Of a DNA stretch of 64,000 bases, positions 8,462 to 15,921 are shown one piece after another; position 1 is the stretch's first letter, and every line of letters begins with the position of its first letter. The stretch is from the NCBI RefSeq assembly GCF_004526235.1, contig NZ_CP038159.1, positions 1,426,001-1,490,000 of the forward strand, written 5' to 3'. Under the pieces are notes generated by a model, which worked only from the letters and a program-made list of their open reading frames with translations, made no database searches and was not told the DNA's origin. The stretch comes from Sphingobacterium sp. CZ-2. GTDB lineage: Bacteria > Bacteroidota > Bacteroidia > Sphingobacteriales > Sphingobacteriaceae. Position numbers and translations under genes: made by a program.

Positions 8462-11131
8462 ATGAACAAGGAAAAAACATATAAAGTGTCAGGCATGACC
8501 TGTAATGGTTGCAGGACAAACGTGGAGAAAAAACTCAATGAATTGGAGGGAGTACATGCCGAAGTAAATCTTTCGAAAGGGGAAGCAAAAATCCATTCGG
8601 AGGAGGAGCTGGATGAAAACGCGCTCCAGGAAAAATTAGATGAACTAGGCGGCGCCTACCAGATACATTCGGATGCACATGCCCATCAGCATCATGGAGC
8701 GCATCAGCACAAAGAGCCGGAATTGTCCGAAAGTGGGCAATATATCTGTCCGATGTTCTGTGAAGGAAAAGATAAGATCTATACGGAACCAGGGCGTTGT
8801 CCTGTTTGTAATATGCATTTACGCCCTATCGAAAAGGTGGACTTTAATGCCCCATCCCATCAAGCAACCAGCGAAAAACCGAAAACGACTGCAAGTAATG
8901 CGGGGAAATATTATTGTCCGATGATGTGCGAAGGCGACAAGGTCTATGATAAATTTGGCTCCTGTCCGGTCTGCGGGATGAACCTGGAAAAGATTCCAGA
9001 AATAACCCTTAAGGTGGAATATACTTGTCCCATGCACCCAGAGATAGTGCAGGACCATCCGGGCAATTGCCCCATCTGTGGGATGGACCTGGTGGCAAAC
9101 CAAGTATCGGAGGCCGACGACGAACATTATAAAAGTCTATTAACGAAATTCTGGATCAGTGTAGCTTGTACCGTTCCGATTTTCATCCTTTCCATGGGCG
9201 ACATGCTTCCTGGACAACCCATCAGCAAGATCATCCCCTATCATATCAATGCCTGGATCCAATTGATCCTGACGCTTCCAGTCGTATTCTATACCTGTTG
9301 GATGTTTTTTGAACGTGCATGGACTTCCTTTAAAACCTGGAACCTGAATATGTTCAGCTTAATCGGACTGGGTGCTGCCGCTGCCTTTATCTTCAGTCTA
9401 TTGGCATTTTTCTTTCCGCAGATTTTCCCAGCAGAACTGAAAGGCCATCATGGCGAGGTGCATCTCTATTTTGAATCGGTAGCCGTTATCCTGACTTTAG
9501 TCCTTCTCGGCCAGGTCATGGAAGCTAAAGCCCATTCCCGGACAAATTCAGCCATCAAGGAATTGATCAAATTGAGCCCTGCAGAAGCTATTCTGGTAGA
9601 AAATGGAAAAGAAAGAAAGGTTTCCATTCATGATGTGAAAGTGGGTGATGTGCTTCGCGTACGTGCGGGTGATAAGATACCGGTAGATGGCTTGGTAACT
9701 GAAGGTTCTACTTCCATCGATGAATCCATGATCACCGGTGAGCCTATCCCGGTAGAAAAGAATGCCGAAGACCAAGTAATAGCAGGTACCATTAATGGTA
9801 ACCATGAAATATTGATGAAAGCCAATCGGGTGGGTAGCGAAACCTTGTTATCCCAGATCATCCAATTGGTGAATGACGCCAGTAGAAGTCAACCACCCAT
9901 CCAAAAGTTAACGGATAGGATCTCTAAAATATTTGTACCAACGGTGATCGTTATTGCGATCCTTACCTTCTTGGTCTGGAATTTTATGGACATTCCGAAC
10001 AGTACAGCCATGGCATTCTCCAATATGCTGGCTGTTCTGATCGTAGCCTGTCCATGTGCACTGGGTTTGGCAACTCCAATGTCTGTCATGGTGGGGATCG
10101 GAAAAGGTGCGAAATCAGGAATTCTGATCAAGAATTCCGAAGCATTGGAAAAACTGGAAAAAGCAGATGTGCTGATCGTCGATAAGACCGGTACGATCAC
10201 AAAAGGTAAACCTTCTGTTTCGGAAGTGATATCTGGAAATCCAAAGTTCAAGGAAGACGATATCCTTCAGATTGCAGCATCCGTAAATAAAAACAGTACC
10301 CATCCCCTTGCACAGGCCATGCTTGATAAAGCCAATGAAAAAGGATTACAGGTATTGGATGTGGTCCAATTTGAAAACATTGCCGGAAAAGGAGTTTCTG
10401 GAAAAATCCACCACCTTTCGGCCCTGTTGGGTACACCTCGATTGATGAAGGAACAGCATGTATCGCTTAGCGCAGAGCAAGAAGCGCAGATCGAAGAATT
10501 ACAGAAAAAAGGTAACTCGGTATCGGTATTAGCGATTGACAAGCAGTTTGCCGGTATTGTTGCTGCCTTCGATGCACTAAAGGAGAGCAGTGTCGAAACC
10601 TTGAAGAAGTTTCAGGAAGAGGGCATTGAAGTTTATATGTTCACCGGGGATAATAAAAATACCGCAGAAATCGTGGCTAAAGAAGCCGGTATAAAGCATG
10701 TACAAGCAGGCCTATTGCCTGAAGATAAATTGAAGGGCATAAAGAAACTGCAGGCGGAAGGTAAAAAGGTCATTATGGTGGGCGATGGAATCAACGATGC
10801 CCCTGCCTTGACCCAAGCCGATATCGGCATTGCCATGGGAACAGGAACGGATGTTGCTATCCAAAGTTCTGAAATCACCTTGGTGAAAGGCGATCTTACA
10901 GGCGTGCATAAAGCCTATCGATTGAGTAAGGCTATGTTGAGCAACATCAAACAGAACCTTTTATTTGCTTTCTTATATAATGTAATTGGAATTCCTATTG
11001 CAGCGGGTGTATTATACGCCGCAACAGGTTTGCTGATGTCGCCAATGATCGCAGCAGCCGCCATGAGTTTGAGTTCGGTTTCCGTAATTTTAAATTCTTT
11101 ACGATTGAATGCGCTGAACTTGGAAAAGTAA
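8462..11131 (+). CDS. Copper-exporting P1B-type ATPase with HMA and three HMBD modules
   Basis: 889 residues. N-terminal HMA domain with MTCNGC (residues 12-17), then a His-rich linker (HAHQHHGAHQHK, about 73-84) and three Cys-rich heavy-metal-binding modules at about 93-122 (YICPMFCEG...CPVCNM), 148-176 (YYCPMMCEG...CPVCGM) and 187-211 (YTCPMHPEI...CPICGM). The ATPase core has the TGEPIPVEK actuator loop, the transmembrane CPC site in VACPCALGLATP (about 527-537), the phosphorylation loop DKTGTITKGKP (about 573), STHPLA (HP motif), and GDGINDAPAL (about 774). This fits Cu(I)/Ag(I) export from the cytoplasm. The first two modules deviate from the third by CPM-F/M-CEG in place of CPMHPE. Upstream ATG at 8462 is the only good start. 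Confidence 0.93.
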   Translation: MNKEKTYKVSGMTCNGCRTNVEKKLNELEGVHAEVNLSKGEAKIHSEEELDENALQEKLDELGGAYQIHSDAHAHQHHGAHQHKEPELSESGQYICPMFCEGKDKIYTEPGRCPVCNMHLRPIEKVDFNAPSHQATSEKPKTTASNAGKYYCPMMCEGDKVYDKFGSCPVCGMNLEKIPEITLKVEYTCPMHPEIVQDHPGNCPICGMDLVANQVSEADDEHYKSLLTKFWISVACTVPIFILSMGDMLPGQPISKIIPYHINAWIQLILTLPVVFYTCWMFFERAWTSFKTWNLNMFSLIGLGAAAAFIFSLLAFFFPQIFPAELKGHHGEVHLYFESVAVILTLVLLGQVMEAKAHSRTNSAIKELIKLSPAEAILVENGKERKVSIHDVKVGDVLRVRAGDKIPVDGLVTEGSTSIDESMITGEPIPVEKNAEDQVIAGTINGNHEILMKANRVGSETLLSQIIQLVNDASRSQPPIQKLTDRISKIFVPTVIVIAILTFLVWNFMDIPNSTAMAFSNMLAVLIVACPCALGLATPMSVMVGIGKGAKSGILIKNSEALEKLEKADVLIVDKTGTITKGKPSVSEVISGNPKFKEDDILQIAASVNKNSTHPLAQAMLDKANEKGLQVLDVVQFENIAGKGVSGKIHHLSALLGTPRLMKEQHVSLSAEQEAQIEELQKKGNSVSVLAIDKQFAGIVAAFDALKESSVETLKKFQEEGIEVYMFTGDNKNTAEIVAKEAGIKHVQAGLLPEDKLKGIKKLQAEGKKVIMVGDGINDAPALTQADIGIAMGTGTDVAIQSSEITLVKGDLTGVHKAYRLSKAMLSNIKQNLLFAFLYNVIGIPIAAGVLYAATGLLMSPMIAAAAMSLSSVSVILNSLRLNALNLEK

Positions 11132-11167
11132 AATTTACCTATATAAATAAAAGCAGACAAATGTGCA

Positions 11168-11204
11168 CTGACAAACTGACCTTTTTAAGGTGTTTGTCAG
11201 TTTT
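11168..11204 (+). terminator. Rho-independent terminator after the copper ATPase
   Basis: Arms CTGACAAAC (11168-11176) and GTTTGTCAG (11192-11200) pair, with an inner helix from the loop, followed by TTTT. It sits 36 bases past the ATPase stop codon. Confidence 0.65.
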
Positions 11205-11355
11205 GGCATAAAATCATGCTTTAAAGCTATTGTAGTCCTATTGTCACGAAATCTGGCTCTCCTTGGAGAGACTTTTTCTTTTTGCGCTATCAATCAATCG
11301 CTTACAAAATCATAAAAATTTAATGACAATGGCAGAAACATACATCCTATCACTT

Positions 11356-11370
11356 TGGCACAGGTATTGA
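11356..11370 (+). promoter_or_regulatory. Possible sigma-54-like promoter (weak)
   Basis: TGGCACAGGTATTGA at 11356-11370 has the GG and the G of the -12 box 10 bases apart as in sigma-54 promoters (TGGCAC-N5-TTGC), but the last C is A. It lies about 50 bases before the start of the beta-barrel protein gene. No enhancer site was looked for by computation. Confidence 0.3.
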
Positions 11371-11418
11371 ATAATTGACCGTACATGACAATTAAGTCAA
11401 ATATTAAAATAAATAATC

Positions 11419-12012
11419 ATGAAAAAATTATTACTTACTTTAACAGCTGTTTCAGCATTATCATTAGCAGCAAACGCACAAACTGAAAAAGGAAAATTCT
11501 TATTAGGTGGTACAGTTAATTACGAAGGAACAAGCATTAAAGATAACGATGCAAAAGATAACAAGTTTGGAATTGCTCCACAAGTGGGTTATTTCGTAGC
11601 AGATAATATCGCGGTAGGTACTGGTATTGGTTACAGCTGGTCAGAAACTGAAACTGAAGCTGGTGTAAAAAACACAAACAATGCCTTCACTTTAGCACCT
11701 TTTGGTAGAATGTACTCCGCTAACCAAGGTCCTGTTAAATTCTTCGGACAATTATCAGTTCCTATGGCATGGGGTAATCATGAAATAGATGGTACTAAAA
11801 TTGGAAATACATCAAGCTATGGTGTAGAATTGGCTCCAGGTATCGCTTATTTCCCAACTAGCAACATCGGTATCGATTTTAAAGTAAAAGGTCTTTACTT
11901 CAACTCTGAAAAAAGTGAAGTGGATGCTACAAATACCTCTACAACAGTGAATAAATACGGCTTAAATGCTGATTCATTCGCTCCATCTGTAGGTGTTACT
12001 TTCCACTTTTAA
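11419..12012 (+). CDS. Outer-membrane beta-barrel protein (porin-like, OMP_b-brl type)
   Basis: 197 residues with a Sec signal peptide (MKKLLLTLTAVSALSLAANAQ). The mature chain reads as an eight-strand-like small barrel: KFLLGGTVNYEG, FGIAPQVGYFVADNIAVGTGIGY, FKVKGLYFN, ending SVGVTFHF with a C-terminal Phe that suits BAM-dependent insertion. Codon use looks strongly biased toward common codons, consistent with high expression. The 287-base upstream gap carries the ATPase terminator and a possible sigma-54-like site. Function beyond envelope structure not known. Confidence 0.82.
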   Translation: MKKLLLTLTAVSALSLAANAQTEKGKFLLGGTVNYEGTSIKDNDAKDNKFGIAPQVGYFVADNIAVGTGIGYSWSETETEAGVKNTNNAFTLAPFGRMYSANQGPVKFFGQLSVPMAWGNHEIDGTKIGNTSSYGVELAPGIAYFPTSNIGIDFKVKGLYFNSEKSEVDATNTSTTVNKYGLNADSFAPSVGVTFHF

Positions 12013-12038
12013 TAGCAAATAGAGATAAATGTGAATAG

Positions 12039-12073
12039 AAAAGGGTTGGTTCCAATTGGACCAACCCTTTTTA
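12039..12073. terminator. Bidirectional terminator between convergent barrel genes
   Basis: Near-perfect palindrome with arms AAAAGGGTTGGT and ACCAACCCTTTT-type around TCCAATTGGA, with T runs on both sides. It serves the barrel gene to the left and the convergent gene to the right. Confidence 0.85.
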
Positions 12074-12079
12074 TATAGA

Positions 12080-12631
12080 CTATTTCAGGAACTTATATTT
12101 TACGGTTCCCCCTAATTTCATGGAGTTTTTGGTTCCAAATGAACCCAGTTCCATTTCTAATAAGTCGCCATTTCTCAAGGGCGCTTGATAGCCGACTCCC
12201 AAGGAGCTATACAGGCTATTGATACTTCCTCCTTTAATGATTGTGCCATTATCCATTTGGGATTCACCATACTCGTAAGCGTAGCCCAACGCACCTCCTA
12301 AATAAAAGGAACCCACATAATACCTTGCGCCTAAACTGGCCGAGTACAGATGGTGTTTGAGCAGGCCTTCATCATCACTGGAAAAATCCGAACCGGTCAG
12401 TTCTTTTCTGGTCTGTTCATAACTTAGGCCTGCAGTAAAACCTACTGATCGGAAAGGTTTATACTCATACATCAACCCCGCTCCATAGGATGGCCCCTTT
12501 AATTTGAAGTCATATCCAGCAATTGGTCCCAGACCTAATCGATGCTTTTCGGGAAGATCTAAGGTTTGAGCTTTAAGATGGCTTGTTAAACAAACAGCGC
12601 CAAAAACAAAAATTAATGTAAATTTTTTCAT
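12080..12631 (-). CDS. Outer-membrane beta-barrel protein, hypothetical
   Basis: 183 residues with a signal peptide (MKKFTLIFVFGAVCLTSHLKAQ). The mature part is a chain of barrel-like strands (LGLGPIAGYDFKLKGPSYGAGLMYEYKP, GFTAGLSYEQTRKEL split by short turns, GARYYVGSFYLGGALGYAYEYG) ending in KLGGTVKYKFLK. It has no recognised family motif. It is convergent with another small barrel gene and shares its terminator; similar size and topology suggest a related envelope role but sequence similarity was not measured. Confidence 0.7.
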   Translation of the reverse strand: MKKFTLIFVFGAVCLTSHLKAQTLDLPEKHRLGLGPIAGYDFKLKGPSYGAGLMYEYKPFRSVGFTAGLSYEQTRKELTGSDFSSDDEGLLKHHLYSASLGARYYVGSFYLGGALGYAYEYGESQMDNGTIIKGGSINSLYSSLGVGYQAPLRNGDLLEMELGSFGTKNSMKLGGTVKYKFLK

Positions 12632-12795
12632 TTTGATGATTATTTAATGCGTTAAACATGTAATAGAATACATCAAAAATAGGTTACCACTCGTAGATAT
12701 TAATATTTTTAACTTAGATTAACAATTTGTATATCAATATGTTAACTTTTGTTAATTAACATTATTTAATTCTCCTTTTAGGTTTCCGGACTGTA

Positions 12796-13206
12796 TTAAG
12801 AAATCCAGATAGGTAGGGCGATCTGCTTGAGGAGATTGGCGAGGTTAACTGTTGAGCTCTCCTCCGGTTTCACCCACCTGACCTCTTCAATTTCTGCTTG
12901 CGCAAGCCACACTTTATCCGAATCAGCTAATTGGCATCGGAATACAAACCCCCTTACCGTCTTTCCTTTTTCATTCACCGCTTGGGCTTCATGCACGGTC
13001 AAAAAGGAACACTGCTCCTCTCTAAGGCTTAGACCTATCTCCTCTTCCAATTCGCGGATCAGGGTATCCACTGGTCGTTCATTGCTCTCGATCTTTCCAC
13101 CAGGAAGTTGATAATAGGTCGATCCGAATTTACGCACCGTTAGCAGCTCATTCTTTTTATTGATGATGATGGCAACAGCAATCTTTATAAATCCATTTGG
13201 CTCCAT
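12796..13206 (-). CDS. Nudix hydrolase (MutT-like)
   Basis: 136-residue single-domain Nudix enzyme. The Nudix box is intact: GGKIESNERPVDTLIRELEE followed by EIGL (about residues 35-58), giving G-x5-E-x7-REL-x-EE-x-G. It begins IKIAVAIIINKKNELLTVRK, a usual first strand. Such proteins clear oxidised or non-canonical nucleotides or nucleotide sugars; the substrate is not readable from sequence. Stands alone between a barrel gene and the L,D-transpeptidase pair. Confidence 0.9.
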   Translation of the reverse strand: MEPNGFIKIAVAIIINKKNELLTVRKFGSTYYQLPGGKIESNERPVDTLIRELEEEIGLSLREEQCSFLTVHEAQAVNEKGKTVRGFVFRCQLADSDKVWLAQAEIEEVRWVKPEESSTVNLANLLKQIALPIWIS

Positions 13207-13352
13207 AACTACAAAAAAAAGCTAAATTTTTCGAAATCCGCAAACTTGGAATGATTTTTAGGCTCTAAAGCTTAAGAAACAGTTTTAGTATCAAAAGTTT
13301 TGATATTTTTACTAAAATTGACAAAAACACTAAACATTACCAAACTATTCGA

Positions 13353-14393
13353 ATGAGAAATACGATTTTCTTTATCTTTCTTTTTGTTATTATAGCAACA
13401 GCTGCCTGTAAAAATTCATCTAAAAACAGCAGTGCTGCGGAACTTCGGAGAAAAGATTCCCTAGAAAAAGTAAAGGAAGCTAAAGAAGCAGCTGAAAAGG
13501 CTGAAAGAGAAAAGCCTCGTACAGCTGCGGACATCAAACTGGACAAGGACATCCAGTTTGAAAAATATACTTTGGAAGATGTTTATCCTTATGAGGATAC
13601 TACCCGGATATTTCAGTTTGATAAGATAAAAGAAAAACTAGCCCATATCGAGAATTTCATGAGGATGCCTCATGTCTATGGTGTCCTGGACAATTATAAA
13701 AACCGGAATGGCGAAGCTGCGGTTGTAGAGAATTTTGTAAGGAACGCCTATAAACGGGTTTCCGACACCTTGGGGAATGAAAAGTACCAATCTGCTCCTT
13801 TATATCAATCAGAAAACAGTAAGAAACCGAGTAGATATGGGCGCGATGGTTCCTTAGTGGCCATTGAAAGCAGTGATACCTTGGACATGGTTAAAGTGAC
13901 CGGTTTATCCTTTGAAGGTACTTGGTATGTGCCGAAAAGATATGTCAAATCGAAGGGAGATTCGGTGAAAATTGCCCATGTTGCGGTGGTAGATGTTACA
14001 AACCAAAATATTTGTGTGCTGGAAAGAACGGGTGAAAATGAATGGAAAATCAGGTCGATGAACCCGGCAACTTCGGGCCGTCATAAGCCTCCTCATGCGA
14101 TGGAAACTCCGCTAGGAATCTTCTTCGTTCAGGAGCAAAAAGCCAAGATGTTCTACTTCAAAGACGGCACGAAATCGATCGAGGGATATGCCCCATATGC
14201 GTCCCGATTCACGAATGGAGGCTATATTCACGGTGTTCCGGTCAATAATCCGAAAGGAAAAATCATTGAGTATAGTTGGTCCTTGGGAACCACGCCACGA
14301 TCGCATATGTGTGTGCGGAATGCGTCCTCTCATGCCAAGTATGTGTACGACAATTTTAAGCCCTTCCAATCCTTGGTGGTGGTGATTGATTAA
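13353..14393 (+). CDS. L,D-transpeptidase (YkuD family) lipoprotein
   Basis: 346 residues. The N-terminus (IFLFVIIATAACKNSSK) looks like a lipoprotein signal with a somewhat weak lipobox ATAAC. A charged, probably coiled-coil stretch follows at about residues 28-60 (RRKDSLEKVKEAKEAAEKAE). The catalytic part is at the C-terminus: METPLGIFFVQ, GYIHGVPVN and SHMCVRN, matching the YkuD pattern His-Gly ... Ser-His-Gly-Cys-x-Arg except that Met replaces the Gly before Cys. Catalytic Cys and His are kept, so peptidoglycan 3-3 or protein crosslinking is plausible. Directly precedes a second L,D-transpeptidase of a different subfamily. Confidence 0.82.
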   Translation: MRNTIFFIFLFVIIATAACKNSSKNSSAAELRRKDSLEKVKEAKEAAEKAEREKPRTAADIKLDKDIQFEKYTLEDVYPYEDTTRIFQFDKIKEKLAHIENFMRMPHVYGVLDNYKNRNGEAAVVENFVRNAYKRVSDTLGNEKYQSAPLYQSENSKKPSRYGRDGSLVAIESSDTLDMVKVTGLSFEGTWYVPKRYVKSKGDSVKIAHVAVVDVTNQNICVLERTGENEWKIRSMNPATSGRHKPPHAMETPLGIFFVQEQKAKMFYFKDGTKSIEGYAPYASRFTNGGYIHGVPVNNPKGKIIEYSWSLGTTPRSHMCVRNASSHAKYVYDNFKPFQSLVVVID

Positions 14394-14459
14394 TACTATT
14401 TAACATTTTGATTGTCAATTTTTTCCTAATTTTGTACCCGAAGATTAGGAAAAGTGCTT

Positions 14460-15248
14460 ATGAACAAATTATTGCTATTATCCCTGTGGGCAATCGCAAC
14501 TTCAGGATTCAACGTAAACCAAAACCATTCCAACATTATTCAGGAATCGACATCAGAAATTGTTAAAACTACTGAGGTTAGCAAAGACCCTATCAGAGGA
14601 CTTTATGATGAAATGAAACTTTCATCGATTTTAAAATGGGAAGCTTTCGAGCAGGCCATGCAAGGATACAACCAACTCCGAGCAAAGAACAAAGACATCA
14701 TTACCGTGATCGACTTCACCTTACCATCTACCGAAAAGCGGATGTATGTGATCGATCTGAAAGCGAAAAAATTATTATTCCATAACATCGTATCCCACGG
14801 AAGAAACAGTGGCGAAAAATACGCTACTTCTTTCTCCAACAAACATGGATCTTTCCAAAGCTCCTTAGGATTCTATGAAACACAGGAAACCTACAACGGC
14901 GGAAACGGATTTTCCTTACGCTTGAACGGTTTGGAAAGAGGAATCAATGATCAGGCTAGACCACGTGCGATCGTTATCCACGGTGCAGATTACTGCAGCA
15001 CAGACGTCATCAAATCCACTGGAAGGTTAGGAAGAAGCTATGGCTGCCCTGCCCTACCAAGAGAATTGAACAAACCGATCATCAACACCATCAAAGACGG
15101 CAGCTTATTGTTCATCTATTCGCAGAACAAAGAATACTTGGCCAGTACAAAAATCATCAAAGCGCCGAAATTGAACCAACCTACCAATACTATGATTGCG
15201 ACACAACACGACGCAGAATTGGATAAAGGTAAAGGCGTTCTGAACTAA
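14460..15248 (+). CDS. Murein L,D-transpeptidase catalytic domain protein (YkuD_2)
   Basis: About 262 residues after ATG 14460 (a GTG two codons upstream is less likely). Signal peptide MNKLLLLSLWAIATSGF. The family's core blocks are visible: ITVIDFTLPSTEKRMYVIDL, VSHGRNSGEKYATSFSN, GFSLRLNGLERGIND, IVIHGADYCS and GRSYGCPALPREL, in which His and Cys are the catalytic pair (SYGCPA replaces SHGCxR). It is the wide-spread Bacteroidota type assumed to make 3-3 crosslinks or attach proteins to peptidoglycan. It lies 66 bases after the other L,D-transpeptidase and ends at a strong terminator; a TAATTTTG -7-like element at 14427-14434 suggests its own promoter. Confidence 0.88.
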   Translation: MNKLLLLSLWAIATSGFNVNQNHSNIIQESTSEIVKTTEVSKDPIRGLYDEMKLSSILKWEAFEQAMQGYNQLRAKNKDIITVIDFTLPSTEKRMYVIDLKAKKLLFHNIVSHGRNSGEKYATSFSNKHGSFQSSLGFYETQETYNGGNGFSLRLNGLERGINDQARPRAIVIHGADYCSTDVIKSTGRLGRSYGCPALPRELNKPIINTIKDGSLLFIYSQNKEYLASTKIIKAPKLNQPTNTMIATQHDAELDKGKGVLN

Positions 15249-15276
15249 GATTAAGAACATAACAATAAAATATCAT

Positions 15277-15320
15277 AGCAGAGGCTGTATCAATATACCG
15301 ATACAGCCTCTGCTGTTTTA
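15277..15320 (+). terminator. Strong rho-independent terminator after the L,D-transpeptidase pair
   Basis: 15-bp perfect stem: AGCAGAGGCTGTATC at 15277-15291 and GATACAGCCTCTGCT at 15300-15314, 8-base loop, then GTTTT. Confidence 0.9.
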
Positions 15321-15375
15321 AAAGCTTTATTGTTATAATAGGACAATACATATTTTATCATTACCTGCTTCGAGG

Positions 15376-15454
15376 TGCAAGCGCCATGTAAGTGCCCTGT
15401 AAGTGAGTTGTAAGTGACTTTAGGCACTTACATACTACTTGCAGCCTACTGACA
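15376..15454. repeat. 11-bp-period inverted motif array (copy 1)
   Basis: Motif TGYAAGYG occurs at 15376, 15387, 15398 and 15409, each exactly 11 bases apart. After a short loop the inverted form follows at 15425 (CACTTACA), 15436 (TACTTGCA) and 15447 (TACTGACA), again every 11 bases. The two halves are complementary, so the region can form a hairpin. Related arrays are at 44159 and 59956. Confidence 0.85.
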
Positions 15455-15496
15455 ATATCGGTTCATAGGGGCTCTTCCTATGTCTTGAACTTCCCA

Positions 15497-15796
15497 CGTC
15501 ATTGCGACACCCACGTCATTGCGACACCCACGTCATTGCGAGGAACGAAGCAATCTTTCGATATGTCATGGTGAGCGTAGTCGAACCATCTGTTCGTTTA
15601 TCAGCGTACAGATCCTTCGACGATGCTCAGGATGACAGTGTTCAAAGTTTGCTTCGTCGTGCCTCCTCGCAATGACGTGTAGAACTCCTCGCAATGACGT
15701 GTAGAACTCCTCGCAATGACGTGTAGAACTCCTCGCAATGACGCGGAGGACATCTTGCAATGACGTGGAGGACATCTCGCAATGACGCGGTGAGGC
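15497..15796. repeat. Composite palindromic repeat cluster B with a 22-bp tandem tail
   Basis: Same family as cluster A: GTCATTGCGACAC/GTCATTGCGAGG half units, the inner pair GTCATGGTGAGCGTAGTCGA versus TCGACGATGCTCAGGATGAC, then a closing inverted arm. From 15665 to 15796 the inverted half unit CTCGCAATGACG is repeated six times in tandem with a 22-base period, the last three copies slightly diverged. No protein is encoded. Confidence 0.9.
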
Positions 15797-15811
15797 AAAA
15801 AAAACATTACA

Positions 15812-15850
15812 AACAAAAAAAGGCTGAACCATTTATCATGATTCAGCCTG
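15812..15850 (-). terminator. Terminator of the purF-type gene
   Basis: On the reverse strand AGGCTGAAT (from 15850) pairs with TTCAGCCT, and the stem is followed by TTTTTT. It lies about 60 bases beyond the amidophosphoribosyltransferase stop. Confidence 0.8.
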
Positions 15851-15867
15851 TTTAAGCGCTTGTAGTG

Positions 15868-15921
15868 TCTAACTACTAAATACTATCTACTTGATACTAA
15901 ACAATACCTAACTACTAAAAT
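15868..15921 (-). repeat. AGTATTTAGTA-type micro-repeat overlapping the purF stop
   Basis: Read on the reverse strand, the end of the gene runs TTTTAGTAGTTAGG and then GTATTGTTTAGTATC, AGTAGATAGTATTTAGTAG. The same words occur beside both tRNA-Phe genes (56819, 59740). The stop codon TAG and last two Ser codons of the gene fall inside it. Confidence 0.6.

Noticed and set aside
15665-15796. Six tandem 22-bp units as a CRISPR array
   Set aside because: No unique spacers of 30-40 bases between repeats, no cas genes nearby; units are contiguous half palindromes.
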